The notes under the pieces were generated by a model. The model was given only the letters and a program-made list of their open reading frames with translations, was not told the origin of the DNA and ran no database searches. A DNA stretch of 64,000 nt. Origin: Pseudoalteromonas citrea (GTDB taxonomy: Bacteria > Pseudomonadota > Gammaproteobacteria > Enterobacterales > Alteromonadaceae). The first letter of the stretch is position 1; the number at the start of each line of letters is the position of its first letter. A program made the position numbers and the translations under genes. Shown one piece after another: positions 8,796 to 18,053 of the stretch. Location: assembly GCF_000238375.3 (NCBI RefSeq), contig NZ_AHBZ03000015.1, positions 496,001-560,000 on the forward strand, read 5' to 3'.

Positions 8796-10661
8796 ATGCT
8801 CAGAAGGACTTCTCTGATAGTTTGGCTCTGTATTGGTTTTTTTACTTTTATTGCAAGCCTTATCAGCTATGTTGGCTATAGCTATCACACAACCCGCCAA
8901 GCTATCATGAACGATATTGATACGCGCCTATTACATGCCGCCAAAGCGGCACAATTAATCATTGGTGATAACTATCACGATCAATTAAATGATATAGATG
9001 CCATTCAATTTGAGCAGCTCAGCACGCAGCTAACCGAACTCACGAGCGCTCTGGACGTAGAATATGTATACACTATGATTTACGACGCACCATTGGTACG
9101 TTTTACATCATCTAGCTATACACAAAAAGATTTAAAACTTGGCCGCTTAACACAGTTTTTAGATCCGTATCTAGAAGCTACCGTGCTTAACAAAGGTGCT
9201 TTTCGCTCAACAGAGCCCGTGTTTGAGGTTTCGGAAGATCAATGGGGTCACTTTAAAACCATTTTAGTACCCTTTGTTAGTGGCAATGGCACCATTTATC
9301 TTACCGGTGCTGACATCACCACCGATGACGTTGCACAACAGCTACGCGTGAGCGTAGCCAAGGCAACGTTAACCGCCAGTTTCTTCTTTTTTATAGCGCT
9401 GCTTGTGGCGGGCATTTATTTTTTATTATATAAAAAGTCGATGACATCAGATACACGCACTGGTTTTGCCAACCGAATTGCATTAGAACAAGATTTAACC
9501 AAGAACAAACAGCAACATTTGAGCTTAGCCATTATTTGGGTCAGTGAGCTCGAAGACATCATTAGCTTTTATGGTGCCAGTGTTGGCGATCAAGTTATCC
9601 AACGTATTATGAAGCATTTCAGTGAATTTACTTATCCATATCCAGTTTATCGCCTCGCAACATCAAAATTGGTCATTATGTGTGATACCGACAAAGGCGA
9701 ACATTATCTTACGAACTTAATTAAAGAATTTCCGAGTTCTCGACCAGTACTTAATAACCCACACCTTTATATTCAACTTAGTGCGGGTATTGCGTCAGGC
9801 AACAAATCGCTGTTACTCGACAACGCCTATGTTGCGTGTCGCCAAGCAAAACAACAAAACAAAACCGTATGCCTCTATGCGATTCACAATAACGATGCAA
9901 AACAACAGCAAACCAATCACCTCGCATTGGCAAATACCTTACAAAATGCATTTGAACAAAATAGAGTCGTAGCCTATTTCACCCCTCGTTTTGATGTTGA
10001 AAGAAATGCTGTTACTCAGCATATTTGCAGTGCACGCATTATCAATGAGCAGGGCGCTATTTTAAGTGCTGATATTTATCAAAAAGTGGTTCAACGCTCG
10101 CGTATGGAAGGTAAGTTAACCCATAATATTTTAACCCAATGTGTTACACGTTTTAGAAAAACAAATACCGCTTGGAGTTTAAAGTTAAGCTATCACGATG
10201 CCACAGATCCACAACTCATCGATATTATTAATCAAGAGTTACGCCGCTACCCACAACCTGCTTTGATCACCTTTGAGCTTGATGAACAAGCCGTATTGAA
10301 TAACTTTAATTCAATGGCTGCCAGTATCAATATGCTCAAAAGTAAAGGGGTAAAAATCCTAATCAACGGCGTCAGCAGTGGGCTGTTAACCGTCAGCCGT
10401 GTTATGAAACTCAATATTGACGCAATTAAGCTCGATGAAAACATTTCAGCACATATGCACCGAGATGAGCAGGTTTTTGAGTTTATCGCTCACTTAGCAA
10501 AGCTGTGCAAAGACCGAGATATACAGTTGATAGTTGGAGCGGTATTAGATGAAACGCAATTTAAACGCTTTATTGAGGCGGGCGTTAATATGATGCAAGG
10601 GCGGCACATAGGCAGAGCCACCCCACACATCAAGGCTGATCAGCGTAAGCTGGTCCACTAA
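8796..10661 (+). CDS. Membrane protein with degenerate GGDEF and EAL domains
   Basis: A 621-residue protein with one membrane segment at about 8-29, a roughly 160-residue periplasmic domain, a second at 191-212, then a GGDEF-like region (218-360) and an EAL-like region (375-615). The GGDEF signature is absent: YRLATSKLVIM stands where RxGGDEF should be. The EAL motif and its metal-binding glutamate are also missing. Remnants such as KLDENISAHM and QGRHIGRATP near the C-terminus still mark the EAL fold. It therefore probably neither makes nor degrades c-di-GMP. By analogy with LapD or CsrD it may be a receptor or regulator; that is inference. The stop lies 10 bp from the convergent methyltransferase gene. 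Confidence 0.8.
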   Translation: MLRRTSLIVWLCIGFFTFIASLISYVGYSYHTTRQAIMNDIDTRLLHAAKAAQLIIGDNYHDQLNDIDAIQFEQLSTQLTELTSALDVEYVYTMIYDAPLVRFTSSSYTQKDLKLGRLTQFLDPYLEATVLNKGAFRSTEPVFEVSEDQWGHFKTILVPFVSGNGTIYLTGADITTDDVAQQLRVSVAKATLTASFFFFIALLVAGIYFLLYKKSMTSDTRTGFANRIALEQDLTKNKQQHLSLAIIWVSELEDIISFYGASVGDQVIQRIMKHFSEFTYPYPVYRLATSKLVIMCDTDKGEHYLTNLIKEFPSSRPVLNNPHLYIQLSAGIASGNKSLLLDNAYVACRQAKQQNKTVCLYAIHNNDAKQQQTNHLALANTLQNAFEQNRVVAYFTPRFDVERNAVTQHICSARIINEQGAILSADIYQKVVQRSRMEGKLTHNILTQCVTRFRKTNTAWSLKLSYHDATDPQLIDIINQELRRYPQPALITFELDEQAVLNNFNSMAASINMLKSKGVKILINGVSSGLLTVSRVMKLNIDAIKLDENISAHMHRDEQVFEFIAHLAKLCKDRDIQLIVGAVLDETQFKRFIEAGVNMMQGRHIGRATPHIKADQRKLVH

Positions 10662-10671
10662 CACAAAGTCA

Positions 10672-11337
10672 TTACAGCTCGATCACCAAGCGAGTACTAG
10701 ATTGACCACTCATCCAATACTTACGCTCAAAAGGCGTGATCGCCTGCTCACAGCTATAGGGTTCAACAGCCGTTGGGTGACCAGCCAACTGCAAGGCGCG
10801 CGCAAATTCCCTCACATAAATATCCCAGTTACTGCGCACTTCAAGTTGACCACCTAGCTTAACAATAAAAGGGAATACCGCAGCTCCGTGCCAGCGACGA
10901 CCAATATGCTTAGCCTTTGGCCAAGGGTTTGGATACAGTAAATAATGGTGTGTCGGCTGCCAATTCGCCGCGACTGCTAAGCGCCAAAAATCATTTAAAT
11001 CAGCTTGCACCAAAATATATTGGCCTGAGTCTGTCTGCTTGTATTCCACATCATGTTTATCTAATCGGTGTGATGACTTATCAATACCAATGATCAATGC
11101 GTTCGGGTGCAATTTGGCTAAATTCGCCGTGCTTTCACCCACTCCACAACATGAGTCTAAAATAATGTCGCCCGCAAACGCTTGTACACGCGCATTAACT
11201 TCGTCAAATGCCTTTTGCGTATGAGCCGCAATGGGCTTTTTAAACTCAGCAGTTAAGTGCTTATTTACAATTTCATCCAGCTTTTCATGCAAGCTAGGTT
11301 GGTTTGAGACAATACTTCTCGAATTTGCTTCTGCCAT
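10672..11337 (-). CDS. TrmB-like SAM-dependent methyltransferase
   Basis: A 221-residue Rossmann-fold methyltransferase. The SAM-binding loop is DSCCGVGEST at 61-70. YPNPWPKAKHIGRRW at about 135-149 is the hallmark of the TrmB family, which makes 7-methylguanosine at position 46 of tRNA. The N-terminus and the DSCCG motif differ from canonical TrmB (usually EIGxGxG), so this is probably a divergent paralogue and a standard trmB may exist elsewhere. Its ATG overlaps the stop codon of the upstream ABC permease gene by one base (TGATG), so translation is coupled to that operon. Confidence 0.75.
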   Translation of the reverse strand: MAEANSRSIVSNQPSLHEKLDEIVNKHLTAEFKKPIAAHTQKAFDEVNARVQAFAGDIILDSCCGVGESTANLAKLHPNALIIGIDKSSHRLDKHDVEYKQTDSGQYILVQADLNDFWRLAVAANWQPTHHYLLYPNPWPKAKHIGRRWHGAAVFPFIVKLGGQLEVRSNWDIYVREFARALQLAGHPTAVEPYSCEQAITPFERKYWMSGQSSTRLVIEL

Positions 11338-12110
11338 CAGTGACGTAACCCTACTCCTCGGCGGATCAATGTCAGCGCCAAGATAAATAACCCAGTAATA
11401 AATGCTAATAATACCGTAAATGCCACATAAATGTTGACATCAGATACGCCTAAAAAGCCAAATCTAAATGCATTCACCATGTAAATGATTGGATTGGCTT
11501 GCGATACGCCCTGCCAAAACTCAGGTAACAAGGTGATCGAGTAAAACACGCCGCCTAAGTAAGTCAGTGGTGTTAAAATAAAGGTAGGAATAATACTAAT
11601 ATCATCGAAACTATTAGCAAATACCGCATTAATTAACCCGCCCAGTGCAAACACCGCCGAGGTCAGTACTACGGTGGCAATGATCACGCCAATATTGTGT
11701 ATTTGTATATCGACAAAAAACAGTGAAACTAAGGTCACAATAAAGCCCACCAGTATGCCACGCGCCATGCCACCGCCCATGTAACCCAGCACAATAATAT
11801 AATTAGGCACTGGCGCAACCAGAAGCTCTTCAATGCTTTTTTGAAACTTAGTGGAGTAAAAGCTTGATGCCACATTAGAATAAGAGTTGGTGATCACCGA
11901 CATCATAATTAAGCCTGGAACAATAAACTCCATATAACTAAAGCCACCCATTTCACCAATTCGTGAGCCAATTAAGCTACCAAAAATAACAAAATAAAGT
12001 GTCATGGTTATCGCTGGAGGCACCAAGGTTTGCACCCAAATTCGTAGGAAGCGAATGCACTCTTTGATCCAAATACTTTTTAAAGCTACGCCATAGCGAG
12101 TAATACTCAT
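11337..12110 (-). CDS. yadH: ABC-2 type transporter permease
   Basis: A 257-residue inner-membrane protein of the ABC-2 permease family with about six membrane segments, resembling E. coli YadH. It pairs with the ATPase encoded immediately upstream; the two reading frames overlap by 4 bp (ATGA), typical of subunits made together. Such ABC-2 systems export drugs, lipids or polysaccharides; the substrate of YadGH is not established. The typical conserved stretch PLTYLGGVFYS is present. Confidence 0.9.
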   Translation of the reverse strand: MSITRYGVALKSIWIKECIRFLRIWVQTLVPPAITMTLYFVIFGSLIGSRIGEMGGFSYMEFIVPGLIMMSVITNSYSNVASSFYSTKFQKSIEELLVAPVPNYIIVLGYMGGGMARGILVGFIVTLVSLFFVDIQIHNIGVIIATVVLTSAVFALGGLINAVFANSFDDISIIPTFILTPLTYLGGVFYSITLLPEFWQGVSQANPIIYMVNAFRFGFLGVSDVNIYVAFTVLLAFITGLFILALTLIRRGVGLRH

Positions 12111-13027
12111 GATTCACGCCCCTGCTCTAATAGCCCAACAAATAACTCTTCTAGTCGGTTTGCTTTATTTCGCATACTCAACACCGTATTCCCTTGTGTG
12201 CTCAGCTGACTGAACACCTCATTTAAACTTTGTGATTTTTTAACTTCAACTTCTAAGGTGTGCTCATCGGTTAAGTTAAACGCATAGCCTTCAATATTCA
12301 CCGGTTGTACTGGCGTTTGTAAATCAAGCACAAACGTTTCTTTGTCGAGCTTTGCCAAAAGCGCTTTTATCGTGGTGTTCTCAACTATTACGCCTTGATC
12401 GATAATGGCAATGTTTTTACACAGTAGCTCAGCTTCTTCAAGGTAATGTGTCGTTAAAATAATCGTGACACCTTGCTCGTTTATCTCTCTGAGAAAGCTC
12501 CACATTGAGCGGCGCAATTCAATATCAACCCCAGCGGTTGGCTCATCTAATATTAATAACTTGGGTTCATGCATCAAGGCACGCGCAATCATTAAACGGC
12601 GTTTCATGCCACCTGATAACGTGCGAGCTTGTTTGTCTTTTTTCTCTAGTAAGCCAAGTTGTGCTAAATATTTATCAGCACGTTGATGTGCTTCTTGACG
12701 TGGTACGCCATAGTAACCAGCTTGATTCACTAAGATTTGGCTCAAGGTTTCAAATTGGCTAAAATTAAACTCTTGCGGGACCAACCCTAATTCAGCTTTA
12801 GCATCTTCCAATGCAGTATCAATTGAGTGGCCAAATACACTAACCTGCCCAGCGGTTTTATTTACCAAGGATGCTATAACACCTATGGTGGTTGATTTAC
12901 CCGCGCCATTAGGCCCCAGCAAGGCAAAGAAATCACCTTGTTCTACTTTTAGGTCAATGCCCTTTACAGCTTCAACGCCATTTTTATAGACCTTTTTCAG
13001 GCCTTGAATATCTAATGCGATCGTCAT
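12107..13027 (-). CDS. yadG: ABC transporter ATP-binding protein
   Basis: ATPase subunit of the YadGH exporter. Walker A is GPNGAGKST, the signature is LSGGMKRR and Walker B is LLILDEPTAGVD, all intact. I use the ATG at 13027 because the protein then starts MTIALDIQGL, matching E. coli YadG, and because GGAG lies 11 bases upstream. An in-frame ATG six codons earlier (13045) has its own AGAGGTGGGG ribosome site and would overlap ubiX by 17 bp, so the start is not certain. It is the third gene of the mpl-ubiX-yadG-yadH-methyltransferase run. Confidence 0.92.
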   Translation of the reverse strand: MTIALDIQGLKKVYKNGVEAVKGIDLKVEQGDFFALLGPNGAGKSTTIGVIASLVNKTAGQVSVFGHSIDTALEDAKAELGLVPQEFNFSQFETLSQILVNQAGYYGVPRQEAHQRADKYLAQLGLLEKKDKQARTLSGGMKRRLMIARALMHEPKLLILDEPTAGVDIELRRSMWSFLREINEQGVTIILTTHYLEEAELLCKNIAIIDQGVIVENTTIKALLAKLDKETFVLDLQTPVQPVNIEGYAFNLTDEHTLEVEVKKSQSLNEVFSQLSTQGNTVLSMRNKANRLEELFVGLLEQGRES

Positions 13028-13028
13028 G

Positions 13029-13652
13029 CTATTTTTGTTCTCCATAACCCCACCTCTCGGTTAAGGTATGCTCTATATTAAGATGATCTAAAATACGGGC
13101 AACCATAAAATCAACCAAGTCATCAATCGACTCAGGTTTATGATAAAAGCCCGGTGCTGCGGGCATAATCGTTACCCCCAACTGGCTCAGTTTTAACATA
13201 TTCTCTAAATGAATGGGGCTAAAAGGCGTTTCTCTTGGTACCAAAATAAGCTGGCCGCGCTCTTTAATAACCACATCGGCAGCTCGTTCTAATAAATTAT
13301 CCGACGCACCCAACGCTATCGCAGATACCGTTCCTGCACTACACGGGCACACCACCATTTTTTTCGGTGCTGCCGACCCCGATGCCACAGGACTAAACCA
13401 ATTGTCTTTACCAAATACCTTAATTTGCTCTGGCTGCGCGTTAAACAGCGTACTCAACTGCTCGCTGGCTTTTTGCTCATTACCCGATAGTTTAACGTTC
13501 GATTCAATGTCTAATACCACCCGCGCGGCACTCGAGATCAGCACATAAACTTGGTAATTCATTGCGACGAGTACTTCCAGTAATCGCAATCCATAAGGTG
13601 CACCCGATGCACCACTAAATGCCAACGTAATCGCAGGTTTAAAACTCTTCAC
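13029..13652 (-). CDS. ubiX: Flavin prenyltransferase UbiX
   Basis: A 207-residue enzyme that attaches a dimethylallyl group to FMN to make prenylated FMN, the cofactor of the decarboxylase UbiD in ubiquinone synthesis. The N-terminal [10 protein letters not shown] is the FMN/phosphate-binding motif of the family. [21 protein letters not shown] in the middle and [14 protein letters not shown] later are also family hallmarks. The gene begins 33 bp after mpl on the same strand, an order seen in other gammaproteobacteria. Confidence 0.94.
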   Translation of the reverse strand: MKSFKPAITLAFSGASGAPYGLRLLEVLVAMNYQVYVLISSAARVVLDIESNVKLSGNEQKASEQLSTLFNAQPEQIKVFGKDNWFSPVASGSAAPKKMVVCPCSAGTVSAIALGASDNLLERAADVVIKERGQLILVPRETPFSPIHLENMLKLSQLGVTIMPAAPGFYHKPESIDDLVDFMVARILDHLNIEHTLTERWGYGEQK

Positions 13653-13685
13653 ACCATCTACCCTTTTATGTTAATTCGCAGTATA

Positions 13686-15065
13686 TCAGCTAACTATGTC
13701 TGTTTTATGCAGTGCAGCCAGTAGCTTTTGATGTAACCCACCAAAGCCACCATTACTCATGATCAAAATATGCTGACCCGCTTGCGCGTTAGCACACACC
13801 TGTTTGATAATTTCATCCACACTTGAAAAGCACTGGCGGCCCGCTTTACTCGCTTCATCGCGGAGTGACCAATCCAAGTTATCGGGTTCAAACAAATATG
13901 CTTCATCCGCCTCACTGAGTGACGCCAATAATGTTTGTTGATGCACCCCCATTTTCATCGTATTTGAACGCGGTTCTAAAATCGCAATCACAGGAGCAGC
14001 CCCGACTTTTGCTTTTAGCCCTGCAAGGGTTGTTTTAATGGCTGTAGGATGATGCGCAAAATCATCATACACACTGACGCCATCGATCTCAGCAAGCAGC
14101 TCCATACGGCGCTTTGGAGAAATAAACTCGCCGAGTGCATCAATACTGACAGAGACAGGAATACCCACATGGCGCGCCGCCGCAATGGCCACCATGGCAT
14201 TTTTTACATTGTGCTCACCAATAGCCTGCCAATTCACAACCCCTTCACGCTGCCCGTGTAAGCATACTTCAAACTGACTACCGTCTGCTTTGCGCAAGTT
14301 ATACGACCAATCGCCGTTTAAAGTTTCTTGTTCGCTCCAAAAACCACGTTTAATCACCTCAGCAAGTGCGGTGTCATCCGCAGGATAAATCGCTTTACCT
14401 TGCGCAGGTAACGTTCTTAACAGATGATGAAACTGTGTTTGAATGGCATTTAAATCGGAAAAAATGTCAGCATGATCAAACTCTAAATTGTTCATAACTA
14501 AAGTGCGGGGTAAGTAATGCACAAACTTACTGCGCTTATCGAAAAAGGCGGTGTCGTATTCATCGGCTTCAATCACAAAAAATGGTGTATCACTAACCCG
14601 TGCCGACACCCCAAAGTTTTGCACAATGCCGCCAATTAAAAAGCCCGGGCGCAGCCCCGCATATTCTAGTATCCACGCCAACATACTCGCGGTCGTAGTT
14701 TTACCGTGCGTCCCCGCAACGGCCAGTACCCAACTGTCTTGCAATAAGTGATGCTTTAACCATTCAGGGCCAGAGGTGTACGGAATATTTTTCTCAAGCA
14801 CGTATTCAACACATGGGTTGCCTCGACTCATAGCATTGCCAATCACCACACTATCTGGCGCAGGGTCTAACTGGGCCGTGTCATAACCTTGCGTTAATTC
14901 AATGCCAAGTTCTTCTAACTGCGTGCTCATAGGCGGATACACGTTTTGATCAGAACCCGTAACTTTATAACCCAAAGATTGTGCGATTGCTGCTATGCCA
15001 CCCATAAAGGTGCCACAAATACCCAAAATATGGATATGTTTATTGTTATTTTGCGTCGTGACCAT
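13686..15065 (-). CDS. mpl: UDP-MurNAc:L-Ala-gamma-D-Glu-meso-DAP ligase
   Basis: Cytoplasmic ligase of peptidoglycan recycling that joins the recovered tripeptide L-Ala-gamma-D-Glu-meso-DAP to UDP-MurNAc. At 459 residues it matches E. coli Mpl. HILGICGTFMGG at the N-terminus is characteristic. The ATP-binding loop is GTHGKTT at 118-124, followed by IEADEYDTAFFDKRSKFVH and NNLEFDHADIF, which are near-invariant in Mpl. It is the first gene of the leftward five-gene run. The sequence upstream, up to the pyrE terminator, must hold its promoter. Confidence 0.96.
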   Translation of the reverse strand: MVTTQNNNKHIHILGICGTFMGGIAAIAQSLGYKVTGSDQNVYPPMSTQLEELGIELTQGYDTAQLDPAPDSVVIGNAMSRGNPCVEYVLEKNIPYTSGPEWLKHHLLQDSWVLAVAGTHGKTTTASMLAWILEYAGLRPGFLIGGIVQNFGVSARVSDTPFFVIEADEYDTAFFDKRSKFVHYLPRTLVMNNLEFDHADIFSDLNAIQTQFHHLLRTLPAQGKAIYPADDTALAEVIKRGFWSEQETLNGDWSYNLRKADGSQFEVCLHGQREGVVNWQAIGEHNVKNAMVAIAAARHVGIPVSVSIDALGEFISPKRRMELLAEIDGVSVYDDFAHHPTAIKTTLAGLKAKVGAAPVIAILEPRSNTMKMGVHQQTLLASLSEADEAYLFEPDNLDWSLRDEASKAGRQCFSSVDEIIKQVCANAQAGQHILIMSNGGFGGLHQKLLAALHKTDIVS

Positions 15066-15247
15066 GACGATGTATGCCTTTATTTAAAAAATTGAGACTG
15101 CTGGATTTTGCAAGGTGCTTACTATGCCAAAAAATCACGCAACACACCATAAACCATACTGCAAAACAGCTGTGCTAAAACGCCAAGAATAGCCCCACAA
15201 TCCTGAATTATTGATGAGTGAATCACGCTCTCTCAAAATGCAGTTAA

Positions 15248-15278
15248 AAAAAATGCCAGTCTCAGACTGGCATTTTTT
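15248..15278. terminator. Bidirectional terminator between pyrE and mpl
   Basis: A perfect inverted repeat with arms 15248-15262 and 15264-15278 (core ATGCCAGTCT / AGACTGGCAT), flanked by A-runs on the left and T-runs on the right. It terminates pyrE, which ends 16 bp away. Confidence 0.9.
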
Positions 15279-15293
15279 CAACTCAAACTCAGC

Positions 15294-15938
15294 TTATGCT
15301 ACGCCGTATTGATCTCGGTATGCTTTAACTGAGGCAAGGTGTTCACCCATGCTACCTTGTTCTTCAAGGTAAACAATTAAGTCAGCTAGCTTCACAATTG
15401 ACACTACCTCAGTGCCAAAGTCTCGCTCAACTTCTTGAATTGCCGATAGCTCCGCTTTGCCTTTTTCTTGACGGTCAAGTGCAATTAACACACCGGATAA
15501 ATCAGCACCTGCGGCGGCAATGATCTCCATCGACTCACGAATAGCAGTACCTGCGGTGATCACGTCATCAACTAACATGATACGCCCTTCAAGCGCTGAG
15601 CCAACTAACGAGCCCCCTTCGCCATGCTGCTTTTTCTCTTTACGATTAAAGCAATAAGGCACGTCTTTGTCATAATGATCAGACAGCGCAACCGCAGTCG
15701 TCGTCGCAATCGGAATACCCTTGTATGCTGGGCCAAACAGTAAATCGTATTCAATACCAGCATCTTCAAGTGCTGCGGCATAAAAACGCCCTAAACGCGC
15801 TAAATCACGACCGGTGTTAAATAAACCAGCATTGAAAAAATACGGGCTTGTACGGCCTGATTTAAGGGTAAACTCACCAAATTTAAGCACCTGCTTTTCA
15901 AGTGCAAATTCAATAAACTCTTTTTGATATGCTTTCAT
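15294..15938 (-). CDS. pyrE: Orotate phosphoribosyltransferase
   Basis: A 214-residue pyrimidine biosynthesis enzyme that makes orotidine monophosphate from orotate and PRPP. The PRPP-binding loop reads [16 protein letters not shown] near residues 121-136. Further family residues are in [15 protein letters not shown] and in [14 protein letters not shown], the mobile catalytic loop. It lies 60 bp downstream of rph start-to-stop order rph-pyrE, as in E. coli. No attenuator hairpin or leader is evident in that 60-bp gap, unlike the E. coli arrangement. Confidence 0.97.
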   Translation of the reverse strand: MKAYQKEFIEFALEKQVLKFGEFTLKSGRTSPYFFNAGLFNTGRDLARLGRFYAAALEDAGIEYDLLFGPAYKGIPIATTTAVALSDHYDKDVPYCFNRKEKKQHGEGGSLVGSALEGRIMLVDDVITAGTAIRESMEIIAAAGADLSGVLIALDRQEKGKAELSAIQEVERDFGTEVVSIVKLADLIVYLEEQGSMGEHLASVKAYRDQYGVA

Positions 15939-15998
15939 ACTTTTACCTACTTAAGTGATACCTAACGAGTACCTAAACTAAACTGGAACAACAATCGA

Positions 15999-16712
15999 TT
16001 ATGCTAATGCTTTCTTTTGCAGGTCGATAATTTCACGAATTGAATGCTTAGCAAGCCCTAATAGCTCATCAAGTTCTTCAAACGAGAAAGGTTCACCTTC
16101 AGCGGTGCCTTGTACTTCAATCAGCTTGCCTGTTTCTGTCATGATCACATTCATGTCAGTTTCAGCTTCTGAGTCTTCTAGGTATTCTAAATCAGAAATG
16201 GCTTGGCCGTTATAAACGCCCACAGAAATCGCCGCAATCATAAACTTAAGCGGGTTATTGTTGATCATGCCTTTGGCACGCATATGCGTTAACGCATCAA
16301 CCAACGCAACACACGCACCACTGATAGACGCAGTACGAGTACCGCCATCAGCTTGTAACACATCACAGTCAATCGTAATGGTGTTTTCGCCAAGGGCTTT
16401 TAAGTCAACCGCAGCACGCAATGCACGTGCGATCAAACGTTGAATTTCCATCGTACGGCCGCCTTGCTTGCCACGCGCCGCTTCACGGTTATTACGGGTA
16501 TGTGTAGAACGTGGCAACATACCGTATTCTGCCGTGATCCAACCTTTACCTTGACCTTTCATAAAGCGCGGCACACCGGCTTCAACCGTTGCAGTACAAA
16601 GTACTTTTGTATTACCAAACTCTACCAATACCGCGCCTTCGGCGTGAATTGTGTAGTTACGTGTAAATGTTACCGGTCTGATCTGGTTTGCTGTTCTTTC
16701 ACTTGGACGCAT
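15999..16712 (-). CDS. rph: Ribonuclease PH
   Basis: A phosphate-dependent 3'-5' exoribonuclease that trims tRNA 3' ends; it forms a hexameric ring. The protein from the ATG at 16712 is 237 residues, [14 protein letters not shown], and matches family length; AGGGG lies seven bases upstream. A longer frame to 16745 adds 11 residues without family support. Hallmarks are [18 protein letters not shown] and the phosphate-binding [16 protein letters not shown], followed by [16 protein letters not shown]. It diverges from yicC and is followed by pyrE. Confidence 0.96.
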   Translation of the reverse strand: MRPSERTANQIRPVTFTRNYTIHAEGAVLVEFGNTKVLCTATVEAGVPRFMKGQGKGWITAEYGMLPRSTHTRNNREAARGKQGGRTMEIQRLIARALRAAVDLKALGENTITIDCDVLQADGGTRTASISGACVALVDALTHMRAKGMINNNPLKFMIAAISVGVYNGQAISDLEYLEDSEAETDMNVIMTETGKLIEVQGTAEGEPFSFEELDELLGLAKHSIREIIDLQKKALA

Positions 16713-16881
16713 CCACGTTCCCCTAATATTCAAAATTTCAGTCATTATAATGGGTCAGACAGTACGATGCCATGTCGATTTAGACAAAACAACGACATTG
16801 AGTGAAAATTGCTTACTGCGTTGATTTTTTATTAAGCTATAATAGCAGCTGGAAATTTTGTTAATATATTAGGAACTTTAC

Positions 16882-17742
16882 ATGATCCATAGTATGACCG
16901 CCTACGCACGCCGAGAAGTTAAAGGTGATTGGGGCACAGGAGTTTGGGAAATCCGCTCAGTAAATCAGCGTTACCTAGAAACCTTTATCCGCGCACCTGA
17001 ACAATTTCGTGGTATGGAGCCGGTAATACGCGAGCGCCTACGTAAACATCTACAACGCGGAAAAGTAGAAGTCTATTTAAAGTTTACAGCCAATCCAGCT
17101 CATGTAGGTGAGCTATCTATTAATGAAACATTGGCTGAACAGCTGATCAACAGTGCAAAATGGGTCCAGCAACAAAGCCAAGGTGACATCAACCCCGTTG
17201 ACATACTGCGCTGGCCGGGCGTAATGGAAGCACAAGAAGTTGATCTAGACATCGTAAATAAAGCCCTACTACTTGGCTTTAACGACCTTATTGAAGACTT
17301 TAAAGCCGCACGTGCAAGCGAAGGTGGTAACCTAGAAACCATGATCACCACGCGCCTAGATAGCATTTTAGAGCAAGTTGCGATTGTAGAAGAACACATG
17401 CCAGAAATCGCCAAATGGCAACGTGAAAAACTCAATGCTAAGTTAGAAGACTTAAAAGCCGACATCGATGAAAATCGTCTTGAGCAAGAACTTATTTACC
17501 TTGCTCAAAAACAAGATGTGGCTGAAGAGTTAGATCGTTTAAAGTCTCACGTAACAGAAGCACATAAAATCATTAAAAAAGGCGGCGCATGCGGCCGTCG
17601 TTTAGACTTTATGATGCAAGAGTTTAATCGCGAGTCAAATACCCTTGCCTCAAAATCAATTAATACCGACATCACCAGCGCAGCGGTAGAGTTAAAAGTA
17701 CTGATTGAACAAATGCGTGAGCAAATTCAAAATATTGAATAA
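16882..17742 (+). CDS. yicC: YicC family endoribonuclease-like protein
   Basis: A 286-residue member of the YicC/YloC family, whose studied members act as endoribonucleases in RNA decay. The N-terminal MIHSMTAYARRE and the C-terminal GGACGRRLDFMMQEFNRE and NTLASKSINTDIT are family hallmarks and are intact. It has the conserved position next to rph. The last ~475 bp are duplicated as a decayed copy at 26890-27361. The 3' end of yicC is a known integration target for mobilisable islands in Vibrio, which matters for reading the region downstream. Confidence 0.96.
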   Translation: MIHSMTAYARREVKGDWGTGVWEIRSVNQRYLETFIRAPEQFRGMEPVIRERLRKHLQRGKVEVYLKFTANPAHVGELSINETLAEQLINSAKWVQQQSQGDINPVDILRWPGVMEAQEVDLDIVNKALLLGFNDLIEDFKAARASEGGNLETMITTRLDSILEQVAIVEEHMPEIAKWQREKLNAKLEDLKADIDENRLEQELIYLAQKQDVAEELDRLKSHVTEAHKIIKKGGACGRRLDFMMQEFNRESNTLASKSINTDITSAAVELKVLIEQMREQIQNIE

Positions 17743-17773
17743 CATCTAAATCAGTGCAGAATCACCCAATATA

Positions 17774-17796
17774 GCCCAGTCATACTGGGCTTTTTT
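17774..17796 (+). terminator. Rho-independent terminator of yicC
   Basis: Stem GCCCAGT (17774-17780) and ACTGGGC (17784-17790), three-base loop, followed by six T. It starts 32 bp after the yicC stop. Confidence 0.9.
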
Positions 17797-17996
17797 GTTT
17801 TTAGCGTCTGAGTAATTTCGATTTGAAACAATAAAAGCGATAGGAAGTATTTACAATACCAGCAAACCTGTCCTTATTTATTGAAAGTTCAGTTTAGACT
17901 GAATATTCAAATATCAAAGATATTTGTGCATAAATTTAGCAGAACGTCTCAAGCCTCCCGCTGCTTTTATCTCCAATTGGCTTTAAAAGTTAAAAT

Positions 17997-18029
17997 AAAA
18001 AGCCCTATTGCAATTCAATAGGGCTTTTT
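17997..18029 (-). terminator. Terminator of the giant gene, bidirectional in shape
   Basis: Arms at 17997-18010 and 18016-18029 (core GCCCTATTG / CAATAGGGC) with A- and T-runs on both sides. It lies 25 bp after the stop of the giant leftward gene. Confidence 0.88.
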
Positions 18030-18053
18030 ATATTAGGGCGCTATTATCGGTAA

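Noticed and set aside
8796-10661. Active diguanylate cyclase or phosphodiesterase
   Set aside because: Neither GGDEF nor EAL catalytic motifs are present.
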